Origin: DASUPK01 sp963833375
GTDB lineage: Bacteria > Actinomycetota > Thermoleophilia > Solirubrobacterales > 70-9
Assembly (NCBI GenBank): GCA_963833375.1
Contig: CAWHXR010000004.1
Span: forward strand, 496,001-560,000
Length of the DNA: 64,000 bases
Direction of reading: 5' to 3'
The position numbers were made by a program, and so were the translations under genes. The notes below the pieces were generated by a model, which saw only the letters and a list, made by a program, of their open reading frames with translations, ran no database searches and was not told the origin of the DNA. This document shows, one piece after another, positions 52,330 through 60,400 of this stretch. The number at the start of each line of letters is the position of its first letter. Position 1 is the stretch's first letter.

Positions 52330-52731
52330 CTACTCCCGCAGCCCGGCGGCTTCGAGGGCCGCATCGCGGTTCAAGTACGTCTGGACGGAGACGATCTTGC
52401 CGCCCCGCACGACATTAATGCCCCACACGTGCGCCCCGGTGTCGGCCCGGCTTACCTTGCCGCGGCCCTGGTAGCGCACCGAGGCCAACACGCGGTCGCC
52501 ACCAAGGTCAACGGTTTCCTCGATCTCCACGTGGAAGGTGCCCCATGCGTCCGCAAGGTCCCCGAAGTAGCGTCGCCCGCTCTCGGGACCTCGATAGGCA
52601 CGCCCCTCGATGCCTACGAATAGGGACTGAAACTCGAGTTCCGGCGCGACTACGGCCGCCCAAGCATCAACATCGCGTCGGTTGATCGCATCGATGAACC
52701 GGCGGACGACCTCGACGTTCTCCTCAAACAT
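52330..52731 (-). CDS. SnoaL-like protein, last gene of a five-gene tandem array
   Basis: 133 aa: MFEENVEVVRRFIDAINRRD, VAPELEFQSLFVGIEGRAYR, GRGKVSRADTGAHVWGINVV, ending ALEAAGLRE. The N-terminus is MFEEN rather than MSQEN. Separated from the next gene by exactly GCG (TAG-GCG-ATG). Convergent with the cNMP gene. Confidence 0.88.
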   Translation of the reverse strand: MFEENVEVVRRFIDAINRRDVDAWAAVVAPELEFQSLFVGIEGRAYRGPESGRRYFGDLADAWGTFHVEIEETVDLGGDRVLASVRYQGRGKVSRADTGAHVWGINVVRGGKIVSVQTYLNRDAALEAAGLRE

Positions 52732-52734
52732 CGC

Positions 52735-53136
52735 CTACTCCGAAAGCCCGGCGGCTTCGAGGGCCTTCGTGCGACTGGAGAAGATCTCCAGCCGTACCGG
52801 TTTGCCTGCACGCATCGTCCACAAGTGGGCCCCGGTCGTATCCAAGGCGGCCCCGCTCTCCTTGCCGCGCCCCGTGTACCGACACAGAACCACGACGAAC
52901 TCGCCCGCTGGGATGTACTCCTCGGCCTCGACGCGCCAGTCCTCCCACTGGCTCAGCCACTCAAGCAGCCGGCTGCTTCTCGGCTCGGAATCGCGGAAGA
53001 CTCCGTGACTGTCCGGGAACTCCTCCGACCAGCCCCACTCCAGGTCCGGCCCGTACGCGTCGGAGCTGGGACGGAAGTTCCCTCGTCCCCATTCCTCGTA
53101 GACCGGCCGGAGCGCATCGACGTTCTCCTGCGACAT
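52735..53136 (-). CDS. SnoaL-like protein, fourth gene of the array
   Basis: 133 aa: MSQENVDALRPVYEEWGRGN, YGPDLEWGWSEEFPDSHGVF, VLCRYTGRGKESGAALDTTG, ending KALEAAGLSE. NTF2-like pocket with the family's central R-Y-x-G-R-G-K strand. Joined to both neighbours by TAG-GCG-ATG. Confidence 0.9.
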   Translation of the reverse strand: MSQENVDALRPVYEEWGRGNFRPSSDAYGPDLEWGWSEEFPDSHGVFRDSEPRSSRLLEWLSQWEDWRVEAEEYIPAGEFVVVLCRYTGRGKESGAALDTTGAHLWTMRAGKPVRLEIFSSRTKALEAAGLSE

Positions 53137-53139
53137 CGC

Positions 53140-53541
53140 CTACTCCGACAGCCCGGCGGCTTCGAGAGCCTCGGTCGGCTCGTAATAGAAGTCCAGTCGG
53201 ATCGCTTTCGCGTCCTGAAAGCTCCAAACCTGCCCGAACCGCAACGTGACGGGAACACCGCTCTCCGCTCCGGTTCCTTCAACAGTTGTGACGACGACGA
53301 CTTGCTCGCCCGCGTCGATCGCGGTCTCGACTGCGACTTGGCCGCCGATGGTTCCAAGCATGTCGCGCCAGAAGCGATGGATCCCCTCGCGACCGTCGTA
53401 CTCCTCCCCGATCAGATCGGCGAAGCCGCCGACGAAGTGGATCTCGGCGTCCTCGTCGGCGACGCTCATGGCGGCATCGAAGTCCCGCCGGTTCCACGCC
53501 TCCAAAGCCGCAAGGACGATCTCGACGTTCTCCTGCGACAT
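53140..53541 (-). CDS. SnoaL-like protein, third gene of the array
   Basis: 133 aa: MSQENVEIVLAALEAWNRRD, DAEIHFVGGFADLIGEEYDG, VVVTTVEGTGAESGVPVTLR, ending EALEAAGLSE. The R-D-F-D-A-A-M segment and E-Y-D-G-R-E-G-I-H loop are typical of the nuclear-transport-factor-2-like SnoaL group. Confidence 0.9.
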   Translation of the reverse strand: MSQENVEIVLAALEAWNRRDFDAAMSVADEDAEIHFVGGFADLIGEEYDGREGIHRFWRDMLGTIGGQVAVETAIDAGEQVVVVTTVEGTGAESGVPVTLRFGQVWSFQDAKAIRLDFYYEPTEALEAAGLSE

Positions 53542-53544
53542 CGC

Positions 53545-53943
53545 CTACTCCGACAGCCCGACTGCCTGAAGAGCTTCGGCGCGGTCCAGGTAGTAGTCGG
53601 CCTCGACGATGAGGCCATCTCGCAGACGGTGCACGACGGCGAAGGACTGCGTGTATGGCGCGTTTGCGCCCTGCCCGACCATCCGCGTACACGCGACGAA
53701 ACGGCCGTCGCCCACCTCGATCAAATCATCGAGGTGCACCTCGATCGGCCCTGCCAGCTCGATCAGGCTCTGCATCCGCTCGAGCGCGGCGGCACGGCCT
53801 CTGTAGACACCGGCATTGGGCCAGCCCGGACCCTCGCGATAGACGGCATCCTCGGCCCAGAACTGGTCCGTCACCGCCGCCGGACCCGACTCGTTCCAGA
53901 CCTCATAGGCGCGACGGATGTTGTCTGCGTTCTCGTGCGACAT
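53545..53943 (-). CDS. SnoaL-like protein, second gene of the array
   Basis: 132 aa: MSHENADNIRRAYEVWNESG, WAEDAVYREGPGWPNAGVYR, FVACTRMVGQGANAPYTQSF, ending EALQAVGLSE. Slightly divergent start (MSHEN) and end (QAVGLSE). Same 3-nt junctions as its neighbours. Confidence 0.9.
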   Translation of the reverse strand: MSHENADNIRRAYEVWNESGPAAVTDQFWAEDAVYREGPGWPNAGVYRGRAAALERMQSLIELAGPIEVHLDDLIEVGDGRFVACTRMVGQGANAPYTQSFAVVHRLRDGLIVEADYYLDRAEALQAVGLSE

Positions 53944-53946
53944 CGC

Positions 53947-54353
53947 CTACTCCCGCAGCCCGGCGGCTTCGAGGGCCTCCTCACGGGCACTGAAGTACTG
54001 GAGCCTCGTCACCTTGCTCGCAGGAACGGTAAGGAGAACGGCGAAGCTGCGGTCAAACGGCACGCCGCTTCCCCTCCCGCGTCCTCGCTCGTGGTAGACG
54101 ACAAGAACGCGGTCGTCGCCAGCATCGACGATCTCAGTCGGCTCCAGGGCGTAGTCGTCCCAGGTGCCCCAGTAATGGCGATAGAAGTCGATCAAGGCGT
54201 CCTTGCCGCGAACGTGATCCGGGTGATCGGGAGCACCTGGAACGTTTCCATCTCGACGTCCTTGTCGAGCAGCTCGAAGAAGCGGCTTGGATCGTACGGT
54301 CGATCTTGTTGGACGACCACGCTCCGGACGAACTCCACGTTCTCCTGCGACAT
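53947..54353 (-). CDS. SnoaL-like protein, first gene of the array, frameshifted
   Basis: Two frames: MSQENVEFVRSVVVQQDRPY and FELLDKDVEMET, then after a one-base loss near 54241-54245 APDHPDHVRGKDALIDFYRH and WGTWDDYALEPTEIVDAGDD, ending EALEAAGLRE. All other array members are intact, so this is either a recent mutation or a sequencing error in the promoter-proximal gene. Confidence 0.82.
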
Positions 54354-54372
54354 CGCCCACGCAGTATCTCGC
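54354..54372 (-). promoter_or_regulatory. Conserved SnoaL promoter/start block for the array
   Basis: GCGAGATACTGCGTGGGCG before the ATG at 54353. The inner array genes lack this block and have only the 3-nt junction. Confidence 0.5.
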
Positions 54373-54383
54373 GCAAAACCGCC

Positions 54384-54431
54384 GCTTTCCCATGCGAAGC
54401 AGGACTACTGCTTCTCGTCCAAAGCGGCTAT
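54384..54431. repeat. Double-hairpin repeat, full copy 2
   Basis: GCTTTCCCATGCGAAGCAG, spacer, CTGCTTCTCGTCCAAAGCGG, CTA. Located just upstream of the five-gene SnoaL array. Slightly diverged in both loops and stems. Confidence 0.8.
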
Positions 54432-54561
54432 TTGAGCCGAGGCTAGAAGAGAGTGTTGGTGGGGACCGTTGGCGGGACTTCGGTGGGGACTACGGAGGTC
54501 GGAATGAGCCTCGCCTGGCACGCTCTGTGGGGCGATTTCGAGTGTTTAGACCTGCGAGGGA

Positions 54562-55233
54562 ATGATGAGACGTCTACTGATTACCGTTCTTGGCTCGCTG
54601 CTCGGCGTGGTGCTGATCGCGCCGGCGGCCCAGGGGGCGACTGAGGTCCGGTCGCTGACGCTGGAGGGGGAGCTTGCCGGTGGCGGGGCGCACCCCTCGC
54701 AGGGGGTGTGCAGATGAAGATCGACTACCTGGTCGAGCACAGGAACGGACACGAGAGGCTCGTCCCCGACCGGGTCACCTACTTCCAGTACGTGTTTCCC
54801 GGGCTGCTGAGCTGCGACCAGGGGAGCACGTCTCATCTGGGGTGATTCCGGGTTCCTCCCTGGAATCAACATCAAGATCACGAACAAGCGCTTCTCCTCC
54901 ACGTACACGACTGTGGGCCCGGCCACACAGAGCACGGTGAAACTGGTCGGCCAGAAGATGTGGCAGGGCAGGACGAAATGGAGGAGTCCGAGCAAGAAGC
55001 CGAAGCCCGCGGGCCGGAAATTCTTCTGGAAGAGAGCCTCGGGAACGCTCAGCATCATCGACTACGACTGGCCAGGCGGGGGGTTCACGAACTGCCGCAG
55101 CACCCGCCCGGCGTCCTGGTCGGCACACCAGTGCCGCCACGGAAGTGCCTACCCCGTTTACATCCCGGTATGTCAAGCATTCGGAAGCGGACGTACCGCC
55201 GATCCCGCTGTTTCTCGTTTCCGGCGTCGATGA
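54562..55233 (+). pseudogene. Secreted protein gene broken by frameshifts
   Basis: Three frames in order: signal peptide MMRRLLITVLGSLLGVVLIA with APAAQGATEVRSLTLEGELA; MKIDYLVEHRNGHERLVPDR with VTYFQYVFPGLLSCDQGSTS; then LPGINIKITNKRFSSTYTTV, KPAGRKFFWKRASGTLSIID and GFTNCRSTRPASWSAHQCRH. Breaks lie near 54710 and 54843. A once-continuous exported protein of unknown family, now decayed. Confidence 0.65.
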
Positions 55234-55287
55234 GAGGTTGGCCCTGGCGTTGGGCCCCCTGCACGAAGTGGGGGGCTAGCCGGACAC

Positions 55288-55337
55288 CCCCTTTCCATGC
55301 AAAGCAGAACCGCTGCTTTCGTCCAAAGCGGCTATTC
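55288..55337. repeat. Double-hairpin repeat, full copy 3
   Basis: CTTTCCATGCAAAGCAG, spacer AAC, CGCTGCTTTCGTCCAAAGCGG, CTATTCCGG. One T is missing in the TTTTCG segment relative to other copies. No SnoaL gene attached; the rest of 55234-55579 holds no gene. Confidence 0.8.
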
Positions 55338-55579
55338 CGGAGTTCCCCTGCTAGCCGCCGAGACGTCCGCTTTCACGCGCCAAAGCAGCAGTCTCCGCGA
55401 CCCCTGCCGGCACCTGTGGTCCAGGCAGATCCCAATGGCGGTGGAGGGCGAGAAAGCTTTGGCCGTTGATCTCCATGCCGCCCGGCCCGTAGGCTAACGC
55501 CGGGCGACCGATGGGCGCAGGCAACAAGCAGCCCCGGGACGAGAGCGGCGAGGCTGACGAAACACAGGAGGGGCGAAGA

Positions 55580-56472
55580 ATGAACTCAAGCGAGACTGTT
55601 GGAACGGTCCGGGCGCTGTGGCGATTCCCGGTGAAGTCGATGCTGGGCGAGGAGCTGGAGGCGGCCTATTTAAGTGAGGGCGGGATCGTCGGCGACCGCG
55701 CTTACGCGATCCGAGACAGGGAAACGGGCAAGGTTGCGAGCGCGAAGAACCCGAAGCTGTGGCCCAATCTGCTCGGGTGCCGGGCCGCGTTCGTCGAACC
55801 GCCGCGCCCAGGCGACGAGCTTCCACCGGCGCGGATCGAGCTCGCCGATGGCAACGTCGGTGATGAGCGACGCGCCGGATGCCGACGCCGTCCTGTCACG
55901 CTTCTTCAGCCGCGAGGTGGAGCTGGCGCGCGCTGCGCAGAACGGCTACACGATCGATCAGTACCACCCTGACGAGGAGAACTACGATCCTGAGGGGCAC
56001 CGCGACGAGGTCGTCAAGCGGGGCTCGGTGCGGCGTTCTTCAACGAGCGGGGGCTCCCTTCCGCTGTCACCGAGGGCTCGTTCTTCGACCTCTACCCGCT
56101 CAGCGTGCTGACGACGTCAACCCTGGAACAGCTGGGCGAATTCGAACCAGAGAGCCGCTTCGACACCCGGCGGTTTCGAATGAACGTGATCATCGATACC
56201 GCCCGCGAGCGGCTTCGTCGAGAACGAGTGGGTGGGTCGCACGCTCGCGATCGGCGACGACGTAAAGATCGGCGTGGCCTTGCCAGACCCTCGTTGCGTA
56301 ATGCCGAGCCTTGCGCAGGAGGACCTTCCGAAGGATGCTCGGGTCCTCAAGGCGCTCGCTCAACACAACCGGATCGACGTCGCGGGTGCGCTATACCCCT
56401 GCGCCGGCGTCTATGCCGTCGCGGAATCGACGGGTGACGATCCACAAGGGCGATCGCATCAGCTTGGTCTGA
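55580..56472 (+). pseudogene. MOSC-domain protein gene with several frameshifts
   Basis: MOSC proteins act in molybdenum-cofactor sulfur chemistry. Consecutive frames give: VGTVRALWRFPVKSMLGEEL and GGIVGDRAYAIRDRETGKVA; DADAVLSRFFSREVELARAA; FNERGLPSAVTEGSFFDLYP with LGEFEPESRFDTRRFRMNVI; then EWVGRTLAIGDDVKIGVALP, CVMPSLAQEDLPKDARVLKA and a last shift near 56436 to reach HKGDRISLV. About four frameshifts over 890 nt point to true decay. Original start ATG 55580. Confidence 0.78.
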
Positions 56473-56609
56473 GCTCGTCTACCTCGGCCGGCTCCATCCT
56501 CATATTTGGCTCGCGCAACGGTGCCTTGCACGGGACCGCTGCTGCACTGCACGACACGAACTCGGGCGTTCCGCTTCGCGCGAATAGCGAGCGCAAGCTC
56601 GAAGAGCAC

Positions 56610-56631
56610 TCCCTTCCATGCAAAGCAGCGG
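56610..56631. repeat. Double-hairpin repeat, left half only
   Basis: CCTTCCATGCAAAGCAGCGG without the TTTTCGTCCAAAGC half. Follows the decayed MOSC gene; 56473-56736 holds no gene. Confidence 0.65.
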
Positions 56632-56736
56632 TCACGGAAGGCCGCCTAGCGTCGATTCTGAGCCGGATTTCGTGGGCTCAACCAGCGTTTTGGAGGCACT
56701 ACCTAACCGCCAAGGGGTTGCCCCTTGAAAATGCTC

Positions 56737-57624
56737 TCAGCGCTTCTTCTTCAGCTTCACCTTGACTGACTGCGTAGCGGGGTCGCCGCCGGTCGGGGTG
56801 TAGGTGACCGCGACGTCGAGCTTCACCTTGCCGGTCTCGTTCAGCTTGCGCTTCTTCTTCCCCTTCGCCCTGATCAGCAGCTGCGCCGTATCGGCGCCGA
56901 CCGCCTTGCTGCTCACGGCTCGCCCTGCGGCGGCGGCGCTGACCCCGTTGCCCGAGGCAGTCAGATCGCCGGGGTTGGGGACCGTGGCCGTGAGGCTCGC
57001 GGTGCCTTTCTTCTTGTTGCGCGTGATCGGGCTGAGGCTGAAGGTGTTGGTGGGCACCAAAACCGCGGAGATGTTGAGACGGTAGCCGCCGTCACCGAAG
57101 ATGAAGTCTTCCGATTCACTATCGCCCAGATTCCCGAATCTGAGCGGGTGATCCAGCTCCCCGGGCACGGGGAACCTGCACTGCGTGCCCCCGCCCCCGC
57201 TGCCTTGGTTGAGGCCGAGGACGTCGCCCGGCTTCACCGGGATGCTCGTGGTGAACGTGTTTAGGGTGCTCTCCGCTAGAGGCCGTGGGCCGTCGTGGCC
57301 GATGACCATGTATCTCGCCGGTTCGGCGACCTTGCGGAAGATTTTCATCGTAAGGGTCTGGTCTGGGCCCCCAGTGGCGTTGTGGCTCCAGGATGTGATC
57401 GTCCCTTGAGCAACCGTGGTGGGTACGACGTAGGTATTGCCCGAGGTCACGCTCTGCTGAGCCTGGTCAACCACGACGATGCTGCAGATCGGTGGCGGAC
57501 TGCCATCGGGGCCAAGCTGCCCAAGCGTTATTGACGCCCGGCCCGTCGAGGCGCCCGCCGCCAGCAACAGGGAGACGAGCGAAGCGGTGAGTGCAAAGCG
57601 CTTCAAATACCGCCATCTCCCCAT
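56737..57624 (-). CDS. Secreted surface protein with C-terminal Ig-like domain
   Basis: 295 aa. Signal peptide FALTASLVSLLLAAGASTGR. N-terminal beta domain: TYVVPTTVAQGTITSWSHNA, QTLTMKIFRKVAEPARYMVI. C-terminal domain: LSPITRNKKKGTASLTATVP, KVKLDVAVTYTPTGGDPATQ and a basic KVKLKKKR end. Same two-domain plan as the protein at 58638-59594. Binding function unknown. Confidence 0.78.
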   Translation of the reverse strand: MGRWRYLKRFALTASLVSLLLAAGASTGRASITLGQLGPDGSPPPICSIVVVDQAQQSVTSGNTYVVPTTVAQGTITSWSHNATGGPDQTLTMKIFRKVAEPARYMVIGHDGPRPLAESTLNTFTTSIPVKPGDVLGLNQGSGGGGTQCRFPVPGELDHPLRFGNLGDSESEDFIFGDGGYRLNISAVLVPTNTFSLSPITRNKKKGTASLTATVPNPGDLTASGNGVSAAAAGRAVSSKAVGADTAQLLIRAKGKKKRKLNETGKVKLDVAVTYTPTGGDPATQSVKVKLKKKR

Positions 57625-57689
57625 GGGGACAGCCTACCCCTGCCACGTGTCTTTCTAGCTAACCGAGACGACCCTGTTGCCAGGGAACA

Positions 57690-57715
57690 GCCGCTTTTCG
57701 TCCAAAGCGACTGCT
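57690..57715. repeat. Double-hairpin repeat, right half only
   Basis: GCCGCTTTTCGTCCAAAGCG followed by ACTGCTCC. Left half absent. The rest of 57625-57899 has only the ribosome site of the next gene. Confidence 0.7.
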
Positions 57716-57899
57716 CCAGGGCCTCGTGGATTGCCGATCTGGCGTCCGTGACGTCGAGCGCTTGCTCGGCTGGTACCTAAGACACCCTGAAGCGCGCGGG
57801 CCGGTCGGCAAGCAATCCCCTGGGGGGCCGATGGCGTAGTAGCTTGGGTCAGCTCGCCAGGGAGCCCCCGGAGATCTGAAGAAACGGTAAGGAGAACCC

Positions 57900-58470
57900 A
57901 TGCGTCAGAGCCGCCGTTCCATCCTCGTGCTCGCCAGCGTTCCGATACTCGCGGTCGCGCTCGCCGCATGCGGCAGCAGCAACAACTCCAGCAACTCCAG
58001 CTCCACGGCCGCGACCAACGCCGGCCTCCGGCGGCACCGTCTCGGTGCAGTCCGTGGGTGGGGTGGGCGATGTCCTGGTCGATTCCCACGGGAACTCGCT
58101 CTATACGAACAATCAGGACAGCGGCTCCAAGGTCGCCTGCACCGGCCAGTGCACCAGCATCTGGCTGCCCCTGGCGGCGCCCTCGAGCGGTCAGCCGACC
58201 TCGAGCGATTCCTCGGTTCAGGCAAAGCTCGGCGTCGTGAAGTTGCCCGACGGCAGCAGCCAGGTCACCTTCGGCGGCAAGCCTCTCTACACGTTCGTCC
58301 AGGACAGCCCGGGTCAGGCCACCGGCAATGGCGTCACCGACAGCTTCGGCGGCACCAGCTTCACCTGGACCGCGGCGACCACTGGCGGCAGCGCCAGCGG
58401 CGCAGCCTCCAGCGGCGGTGCGAGCTCCAGCACCAGCGGCGGCTCGTCCGGGGGCGGCGGAGGCTACTAG
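57900..58470 (+). CDS. Lipoprotein with secreted repeats (COG4315-like), frameshifted
   Basis: Signal and lipobox: RRSILVLASVPILAVALAAC. After SNNSSNSSSTAATNAG a one-base shift near 58027-58032 leads into SGGTVSVQSVGGVGDVLVDS, then HGNSLYTNNQDSGSKVACTG, QCTSIWLPLAAP and KPLYTFVQDSPGQATGNGVT, two copies of the secreted-repeat motif (G-x-x-L-Y-x-x-x-D). Gly/Ser-rich tail. AAGGAG precedes the ATG. Intact apart from the single shift. Confidence 0.75.
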
Positions 58471-58540
58471 GACTCAGCCCGGGCGACTCGATCGCCGAGG
58501 GACCTCGCGCGTGAGTAGCGAGCGCCAGTTCGGAAGCGCT

Positions 58541-58616
58541 CCTTTCCATGCAAAGCAGATAGCCGCTTTTCGTCCAAAGCGGCTATTCGGACAGCCCAGC
58601 GGCGTCGAGGGCGGCG
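58541..58616. repeat. Double-hairpin repeat, full copy 4, joined to a SnoaL scrap
   Basis: CTTTCCATGCAAAGCAG, spacer ATAG, CCGCTTTTCGTCCAAAGCGG, CTA, then on the minus strand codons for AALDAAGLSE before that stop: the last ten residues of a lost SnoaL gene (58583-58616). Confidence 0.85.
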
Positions 58617-58637
58617 CCCTCCGACGGAGAGAACGCC

Positions 58638-59594
58638 CTAGCTCTTCAGTTTCGTCTTCTTCGTCTGCGACCCCGGAGGCCCGCCCACGGGTGTGTAGAC
58701 GGCCTTCACCTTGAGCTTCAACTTGCCCGAGTCCACGAGCTTTCCGATTGCGGACTTGGTCAGCTTGAGCGTCAGCCTCAGTTGCTGCTTGGTGTTTTCG
58801 GTGATGGTCCTGGTGACCGCCTTCAGGCTCTTCGCCGAGGCGGAGGCGAGCGCCTTGTCATTGGCCGAGCCGATCGCGAGGGTGCCGGCCCCGGGGACGG
58901 TCGCCGTCACCTTCACCTTCGTGTCGCCCTTCTGCTTGAGCTTGCCGAGCTGCAGTGTGTTCGGGCACCCGTTGAAGTTCCCGGCGGTGCCCACGCACTT
59001 GTCCTGGGTCTCGTCGCCGAAGCCGTCCTGATCGGCGTCTGGCTCGACCGTCGCCGCGAGGTTCAGCAAGAACGCGCCGACCGTGCCGAACGAGACCGAG
59101 CTGCCGATCGGAGGATCGGGCTGCGCGGGGCCGCTGGACGTCGCCACGTCGCCGGTACTCCCAGTTCTCCGGCAGGAGATGGGAGCAGCAGTCAATCGGA
59201 AGCCGAGGATGTCGCCGCCTTCGACCTCGATCCGGGTCGCGAACGTATTGACCCCCGCAGCGGCCAGCGTCTCGAAATCGCTCTGTCCAACGGTCAGGTA
59301 GGTGTTTGGGGCGGTCTTTCGGAAGACCTTCAGGCGCAGCTGGGCAGTCGCGAGCGCTGGACCGCGGTCGTGGCTCCAAGACGTGATCACCCCACCGCCG
59401 GCCGGGACGACGTAGGTCGGGCTGCCGACTGCGGTCGAGTCCTGTGCCCAGGTGAAGTCCGGAGGGCAGTCTGCGGCACCGTTCCCGCCAGTGGCGCCAA
59501 TCGTCACCGCCGCCCTGGCCGGCGGGGCGCTGACCGCCAGGGACAACGCCACGAGAGAGACGCCGAGAGCCGAGGAACGAAGAAGCGCGGGCAC
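58638..59594 (-). CDS. Secreted surface protein with thrombospondin-3-like loop
   Basis: 318 aa. Signal LGVSLVALSLAVSAPPARA. N-terminal beta domain: PTYVVPAGGGVITSWSHDRG, AQLRLKVFRKTAPNTYLTVG. A DADQDGFGDETQDKC calcium-loop-like segment, then a C-terminal Ig-like part TKVKVTATVPGAGTLAIGSA, KLKLKVKAVYTPVGGPPGSQ. Paralogue of 56737-57624. Likely cell-surface. Confidence 0.8.
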   Translation of the reverse strand: MPALLRSSALGVSLVALSLAVSAPPARAAVTIGATGGNGAADCPPDFTWAQDSTAVGSPTYVVPAGGGVITSWSHDRGPALATAQLRLKVFRKTAPNTYLTVGQSDFETLAAAGVNTFATRIEVEGGDILGFRLTAAPISCRRTGSTGDVATSSGPAQPDPPIGSSVSFGTVGAFLLNLAATVEPDADQDGFGDETQDKCVGTAGNFNGCPNTLQLGKLKQKGDTKVKVTATVPGAGTLAIGSANDKALASASAKSLKAVTRTITENTKQQLRLTLKLTKSAIGKLVDSGKLKLKVKAVYTPVGGPPGSQTKKTKLKS

Positions 59595-59660
59595 CTGAAC
59601 CGACCCTAATTCGGCGTGGAGTAGGAGTCAATGCGATGGGGCTAAGCCAGTCCTATCGCT

Positions 59661-59690
59661 CGTAGCCGCTTTTCGTCCAAAGCAGCTACT
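59661..59690. repeat. Double-hairpin repeat, right half, at SnoaL 3' end
   Basis: GTAGCCGCTTTTCGTCCAAAGCAGCTA; the last three bases are the SnoaL stop of 59686-60087 in reverse. Confidence 0.8.
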
Positions 59691-60087
59691 CGGACAGCCC
59701 GGCGGCTTCGAGGGCTTTCTCACGTGTCGCGTACTCGCGGCCACTGACGGCCTTGCCGTTGCGTAGGGCCCAGACCACGCCGAGGCGCATGTCGACCTCG
59801 GCCTCACTGCCTTTCATGCGCGCGGTGACATGGAGCATGGCGACGACCCGGTCCCCGACCTCGATCAGCTCCTCAACCTCGGCGCGAAGATCGTCGAACA
59901 TCTCCACCCACTGCCCGTAATAGCCGCGCATCGCGTCATGGCCGCTGAAGACCCCTATGTCGTCGGGCGCGCCTTCGATGGCCCGATGATCGACCGCAGG
60001 GTCCATGAACTCGAGCATTCCCTCCGGGCCCGAGCGGGCGAAGCCCTCATACATCCTGCTGATGACGTCGAGATTCTCCTGCGACAT
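59686..60087 (-). CDS. SnoaL-like protein
   Basis: 133 aa: MSQENLDVISRMYEGFARSG, DPAVDHRAIEGAPDDIGVFS, GHDAMRGYYGQWVEMFDDLR, ending KALEAAGLSE. Flanked by a right-half repeat at its 3' end and a left-half repeat upstream of its promoter, as if the cassette sat between the halves of one double-hairpin element. Confidence 0.9.
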   Translation of the reverse strand: MSQENLDVISRMYEGFARSGPEGMLEFMDPAVDHRAIEGAPDDIGVFSGHDAMRGYYGQWVEMFDDLRAEVEELIEVGDRVVAMLHVTARMKGSEAEVDMRLGVVWALRNGKAVSGREYATREKALEAAGLSE

Positions 60088-60105
60088 CGCCCGCGCAGTA
60101 TCTCG
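60088..60105 (-). promoter_or_regulatory. Conserved SnoaL promoter/start block
   Basis: CGAGATACTGCGCGGGCG before the ATG at 60087. Confidence 0.45.
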
Positions 60106-60113
60106 CGGCGGAG

Positions 60114-60135
60114 TGCCGCTTTCCATGCAAAGCGG
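60114..60135. repeat. Double-hairpin repeat, left half
   Basis: GCCGCTTTCCATGCAAAGCGG, upstream of the SnoaL promoter block; complements the right half at 59661. Confidence 0.75.
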
Positions 60136-60176
60136 TAGGGCTGGCGCTGCCGCGTGACCGTCCGAATTTCCAGCCG

Positions 60177-60317
60177 CTAGAGACCCGCTTGAGAAGTTGG
60201 GGCGCCTGCACTCCTGCTTTCACGCCGGAGCGACAACGCCGCGAGCTCCGGCCCAGAGTGCCGGGCCAGGTGCGAGCCGACGAACCCCGTGCCCCCCGTT
60301 ATAGGCGTGGTGGTCAT
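60177..60317 (-). pseudogene. NAD-dependent epimerase/SDR N-terminal fragment
   Basis: MTTTPITGGTGFVGSHLARH is the Rossmann GxxGxxG start of an extended SDR/epimerase; after SGPELAALSLRRESRSAGAP it stops with no further homology. Only 46 codons remain of a protein that normally exceeds 280. Confidence 0.6.
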
Positions 60318-60400
60318 GGCCCGTGATAGAAACGCCGCGCATGAGCTGCTGGGTGTCCACAACAGAGCATGGCCCTCGGCCGAGCGCGAATATAGGTGCG

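Noticed and set aside
49286..54353. Integron gene-cassette array
   Set aside because: No integrase or attC-like sites are seen, cassettes are joined by 3 nt, and they share a promoter only at the first gene.
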